Below, piece by piece: positions 61,116 to 64,000 of a stretch of 64,000 nt of DNA. The DNA comes from Silvimonas amylolytica. GTDB lineage: Bacteria; Pseudomonadota; Gammaproteobacteria; Burkholderiales; Chitinibacteraceae. The DNA is taken from contig NZ_BMLY01000001.1 of the NCBI RefSeq assembly GCF_014645555.1, positions 1,243,427 through 1,307,426 of the forward strand. The letters run 5' to 3'. The notes under the pieces were generated by a model, which did not search any database, had not been told where the DNA came from, and worked only from the letters and a program-made list of their open reading frames with translations. The position numbers and the translations under genes were made by a program. Numbering within the stretch: position 1 is the stretch's first letter; each line of letters starts with the position of its first letter.

Positions 61116-63104
61116 ATGAAGGTCGGGGTCGATTATTACCCGGAGCATTGGGACCGGGCAGTATGGCAGCAAGATGCCAAAGATATGAAAGCCGCAGGAA
61201 TCAAGGTGGTCCGACTGGCCGAATTCGCCTGGTCGCGTCTTGAACCCCGCGAAGAGGTTTATGACTTCCAGTGGCTGGACGATGCCATTGCGGTCCTTGC
61301 ATCAGAGGGGCTGGAGATCGTTCTGGGTACCCCGACCGCCACGCCGCCACACTGGCTGGCTGACGGCTATCCGGACGTACTACCCATCGATAGCAAGAAG
61401 CAACCAATGTACAAGGGCGTTCGCTGGCACCGCTGCTACAACAGTCCCTCGCTGCGCCGCTATACCCGCGTCATCGTTGAAAAACTGGCGCGTCACTACG
61501 CCGGAAATCCGGCCGTGATTGGCTGGCAGACCGACAATGAGATGGTGGCCAATGACTGTCACTGCGACGCATGTACCGCCGGGTTCCGCCAATGGCTGGA
61601 ACGCAAGTACAGCACGCTCGACAACCTGAACAAGGAATGGGGCACGGTCGTCTGGAGTGGCGAATACACCGCCTGGTCGCAGGTCACCACCCCGCTGGGT
61701 GGCTCACCGCACCAGAACCCGTCGTTCCTGCTGGATTTTCAGCGTTTTTCCTCGGACTCCGTCGCGGACTTCAACAAGTTTCAGGCGGACATCCTGCGCA
61801 CCCACTGCCCCGATCACTTTGTCACCCACAACATCTGGGGTTACCCGGTTGTGACTGACAACTACGACCTGTTCGAGAGCATGGATTTCGCGGCGGTCGA
61901 CTATTACCCCGCAACGGACCAGAACAACGACGCCAAGGCCAGGAATTACCTCGGCGCGCTAACCCTTGATCTGACCCGCGGTATCAAACAGAAGAACTTC
62001 TGGGTCATGGAACAACTGAGCGGCACGCCTGGCTGCTGGTTTCCCATGTCGCGCACCCCGTTCCCGGGCATGATCCGGGCCCACGCCTGGCAAACCGTTT
62101 CCCGTGGCGCAGATGTGGTTGTGCATTTCCGCTGGCGCACCGCCCGCATTGGCGCAGAACAGTTCTGGCACGGCTTGCTGGATCATCACGGTGTACCGGG
62201 CCGCCGCTTTGAAGAGTTCAAACGTTTCGCATCGGAGCTCAATATGTTATCCGGACTGCTTGACGGCACGGTCGTACAAAACCAGGTGGCCATGCTCTAC
62301 TCACACGAGCAGAACAATGCACTGCGGATTCAGCCGCAGGTGGATGGTTTTGACTACCTGGCCAACTTCAAGAAACTGCATCAGTCCTTTGTGCGTCAGG
62401 GTGTAGGCACTGACGTGCTGAACTGGACCTCAAAGGTGAGCGACTACAAGTTGGTCATCGCACCTTCGCTGTATCTTGAAGACCCGCTGGTCGTGCAAAA
62501 ACTTGCAGACTATGTCGAAGCTGGCGGCACACTGGTACTGACCACCCGAACGGGTGTGAAAAACATGAACAACGTGTGCCTCCCGACCCGGTTGCCAGGC
62601 GCATTGCGTGAGATTGCCGGAGTCATCGTGGATGAATACGATCCGGTCGGTCATGATGCCCAGAGAATCGCCATGTTCGATGCCAACACGGGTTGCATGC
62701 AATGGTGCGATTTGCTGGAGCCCTCAACCGCCAAGCCGATTGCCCATTACGACAGCGAGTACTTCAAGGGGCGTCCTGCGATTACCTGCAACCCGGCAGG
62801 CAAGGGCCGGGTGTATTACATCGGGACCGTGCTGGATGACGCAGGGTACGACGCGCTGTTCGGGCATATTGTGCGGGAAACTGGCATCCCCGCTTTTGCG
62901 GGTTTGCCAAGTGGTGTTGAAGTGTCGATCCGCCAATCCGGTGATAAGCGCTACATGTTTGTGCTGAATCTGACGAAGCGGACGCACACTGTTCATCTGG
63001 AAAATCATCAGCGATGGCGCAACGCGTTTACAGGTGGGATGGCCAGTCCGGACATCCTGCTTGAACAGGGTGGGGTGGAAATCCTGATGTCTGCCGGGGC
63101 CTAA
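61116..63104 (+). CDS. GH42 beta-galactosidase
   Basis: This is a cytoplasmic glycoside hydrolase family 42 enzyme of 662 residues that cleaves terminal beta-galactose. The acid/base is E142 in WQTDNE and the nucleophile E299 in FWVMEQLSG. Four cysteines (C107, then C148, C150 and C153 in DCHCDAC) form the structural zinc site found in many GH42 enzymes. The trimerisation domain and C-terminal beta domain follow. No signal peptide is present, so substrates are imported by the preceding ABC system. AGGAGG precedes ATG 61116. A terminator follows. Confidence 0.96.
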   Translation: MKVGVDYYPEHWDRAVWQQDAKDMKAAGIKVVRLAEFAWSRLEPREEVYDFQWLDDAIAVLASEGLEIVLGTPTATPPHWLADGYPDVLPIDSKKQPMYKGVRWHRCYNSPSLRRYTRVIVEKLARHYAGNPAVIGWQTDNEMVANDCHCDACTAGFRQWLERKYSTLDNLNKEWGTVVWSGEYTAWSQVTTPLGGSPHQNPSFLLDFQRFSSDSVADFNKFQADILRTHCPDHFVTHNIWGYPVVTDNYDLFESMDFAAVDYYPATDQNNDAKARNYLGALTLDLTRGIKQKNFWVMEQLSGTPGCWFPMSRTPFPGMIRAHAWQTVSRGADVVVHFRWRTARIGAEQFWHGLLDHHGVPGRRFEEFKRFASELNMLSGLLDGTVVQNQVAMLYSHEQNNALRIQPQVDGFDYLANFKKLHQSFVRQGVGTDVLNWTSKVSDYKLVIAPSLYLEDPLVVQKLADYVEAGGTLVLTTRTGVKNMNNVCLPTRLPGALREIAGVIVDEYDPVGHDAQRIAMFDANTGCMQWCDLLEPSTAKPIAHYDSEYFKGRPAITCNPAGKGRVYYIGTVLDDAGYDALFGHIVRETGIPAFAGLPSGVEVSIRQSGDKRYMFVLNLTKRTHTVHLENHQRWRNAFTGGMASPDILLEQGGVEILMSAGA

Positions 63105-63119
63105 GGTCCAGCAGGGAAA

Positions 63120-63154
63120 GAAAAAGCCGATTGCGTCATCGCAGTCGGCTTTTT
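63120..63154 (+). terminator. Terminator of the ABC-GH42 operon
   Basis: AAAAAGCCGA and TCGGCTTTTT arms, extended by a TGCG/CGCA inner stem with a TCAT loop. The 276 bases after it, up to tatD, show no gene. Confidence 0.92.
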
Positions 63155-63430
63155 GCACGTTGATCAAAACCCGTTCCGACCCTTTGGATAGCCGGTCGGG
63201 CCGAGATCAATGGACAGCAGATGAAGGGCTCACAAATCCGGGTTATGGCCTGTGAAACGCCCGCTTCTTGCATGCAACCAGACCTTCCAATCTCGAGTTC
63301 GACATGACCGCACCGGCCGAGAAAGCGCCGAGAATCACCAATAAATGCCTAAACTGGTGTCCATTGAGATAGAGCCAGCCTACTTAGCTCCCAAGCGACA
63401 GCCCTGGCCGTTACAATCAGGACCCACCAC

Positions 63431-64000
63431 ATGCAGAAAACAGATTGTCTGGTCGATATCGGCGTCAATTTTCATTCGTCGCAACTGACCGGGCTCACCG
63501 CCACGCTACTGACCCGTGCCAAAGAGGCAGGTGTCACCCGCATTCTGGCCACCGGCACATCGCTCAAGAGTTCACAGCAGGCGCTTGACCTCGCCCGTGC
63601 TGAGCCGGGAACCGTGTATGCCACTGCAGGGGTTCATCCCCACACCGCAAAAGACTGGTCGCCCGCTGTCGCTGCAGCTATACACGTCATGCTGGAAGAT
63701 CCGGCCGTGGTGGCGGTCGGAGAATGCGGGCTGGACTATAACCGCGATTTTTCTCCGCGCGACATCCAGCGCGCCGTATTTGAAGCACAGTTGCAAAGCG
63801 CCATTGATACGCATAAGCCGCTGTTTCTGCATTGTCGGGATGCATTCACCGATTTTCATGCGCTGCTGGCCCCTGCGGTGCAGGCCGGTGCCCATGGTGT
63901 GGTCCATTGCTTTACTGGCAACCGGGCCGAAGCCGAGGCGTTCATTGAAATGGGACTGGATATCGGTATTACCGGTTGGGTGACTGATCTCAAGCGAGGC
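63431..64000 (+). CDS. tatD: TatD-family DNase (3' end missing)
   Basis: This is a metal-dependent TatD-type deoxyribonuclease, open to the right edge with 190 codons visible. The first residues LVDIGVNFHSSQL match E. coli TatD rather than YcfH (where the motif begins with two His). It continues with GTSLKSSQQAL, TAGVHPHTAKDW, VAVGECGLDYNRDFSPRDIQ, LFLHCRDAF and GVVHCFTGNRAEAE, which contain the metal-binding Glu and His residues. It ends here at ITGWVTDLKRG. About 70 residues are missing. Confidence 0.93.
   Translation, partial: MQKTDCLVDIGVNFHSSQLTGLTATLLTRAKEAGVTRILATGTSLKSSQQALDLARAEPGTVYATAGVHPHTAKDWSPAVAAAIHVMLEDPAVVAVGECGLDYNRDFSPRDIQRAVFEAQLQSAIDTHKPLFLHCRDAFTDFHALLAPAVQAGAHGVVHCFTGNRAEAEAFIEMGLDIGITGWVTDLKRG

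Noticed and set aside
63516-63983. 155-codon plus-strand frame near the right edge
   Set aside because: It is a shadow of tatD, whose true frame (ATG 63431) runs open to the window edge and matches the family throughout.

Overview
The window is a GC-rich (roughly 58-60 percent by eye), densely coded chromosome segment. It most resembles a betaproteobacterium, probably of the Neisseriales or Chitinibacteraceae type. That placement is an inference from gene content: a nar operon carrying a parvulin gene, a complete xylAB-xylFGH set with an AraC-family XylR, and MdaB/YgiN. No rRNA, tRNA, CRISPR array, insertion sequence or prophage was recognised. Two genes are cut by the window edges: narH on the left and tatD on the right.

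Layout. 1-3.6 kb: the end of a respiratory nitrate reductase operon (narH, narJ, narI) followed by a cytoplasmic parvulin isomerase. 3.7-13.4 kb: signalling and envelope genes, namely a CHASE-PAS-GGDEF-EAL protein, an LprI-MliC lysozyme-inhibitor fusion, mdaB-ygiN, a HAD phosphatase, a BamA/TamA-like outer-membrane protein, and an unusual regulator with an altered receiver and a degenerate kinase-like tail. 13.4-23.5 kb: a xylose regulon, with xylA, xylB and xylFGH on the minus strand and divergent xylR and galM. The xylA and xylB promoters carry near-duplicate putative XylR operators. 23.9-31.5 kb: a soluble double-PAS chemoreceptor, an RcsB-like response regulator, a type II P-type ATPase, a periplasmic FKBP and a lipoprotein alpha/beta hydrolase.

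31.5-36.4 kb is a looser accessory stretch. It holds a low-GC orphan ORF, an SDR, a cytochrome P460, an MFS transporter and a duplicated 72-bp element. 36.5-41.4 kb is a catabolic operon (APC permease, flavin/2Fe-2S reductase, M24 hydrolase) divergent from a MocR regulator. 41.5-48.9 kb holds a patatin, then a TetR gene divergent from two SDRs with altered active sites, an ABM-like protein and an ECF41-like sigma factor, followed by a dienelactone hydrolase, an SGNH hydrolase and a second TetR.

49-55.5 kb: an NHL-repeat lipoprotein, a DUF1254 lipoprotein, and a DeoR-type regulator with an MFS transporter and a VOC protein, ending in a HAD gene remnant. 55.5-63.1 kb: a beta-galactoside locus (LacI regulator, ABC ATPase, binding protein, two permeases, GH42 beta-galactosidase) with two matching LacI-type operators. 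The window closes with tatD.

The most unusual items are the tail-fused pseudo-receiver regulator, the two active-site-deficient SDRs beside an ECF41-like sigma factor, and the MocR operon whose reductase has no oxygenase nearby.
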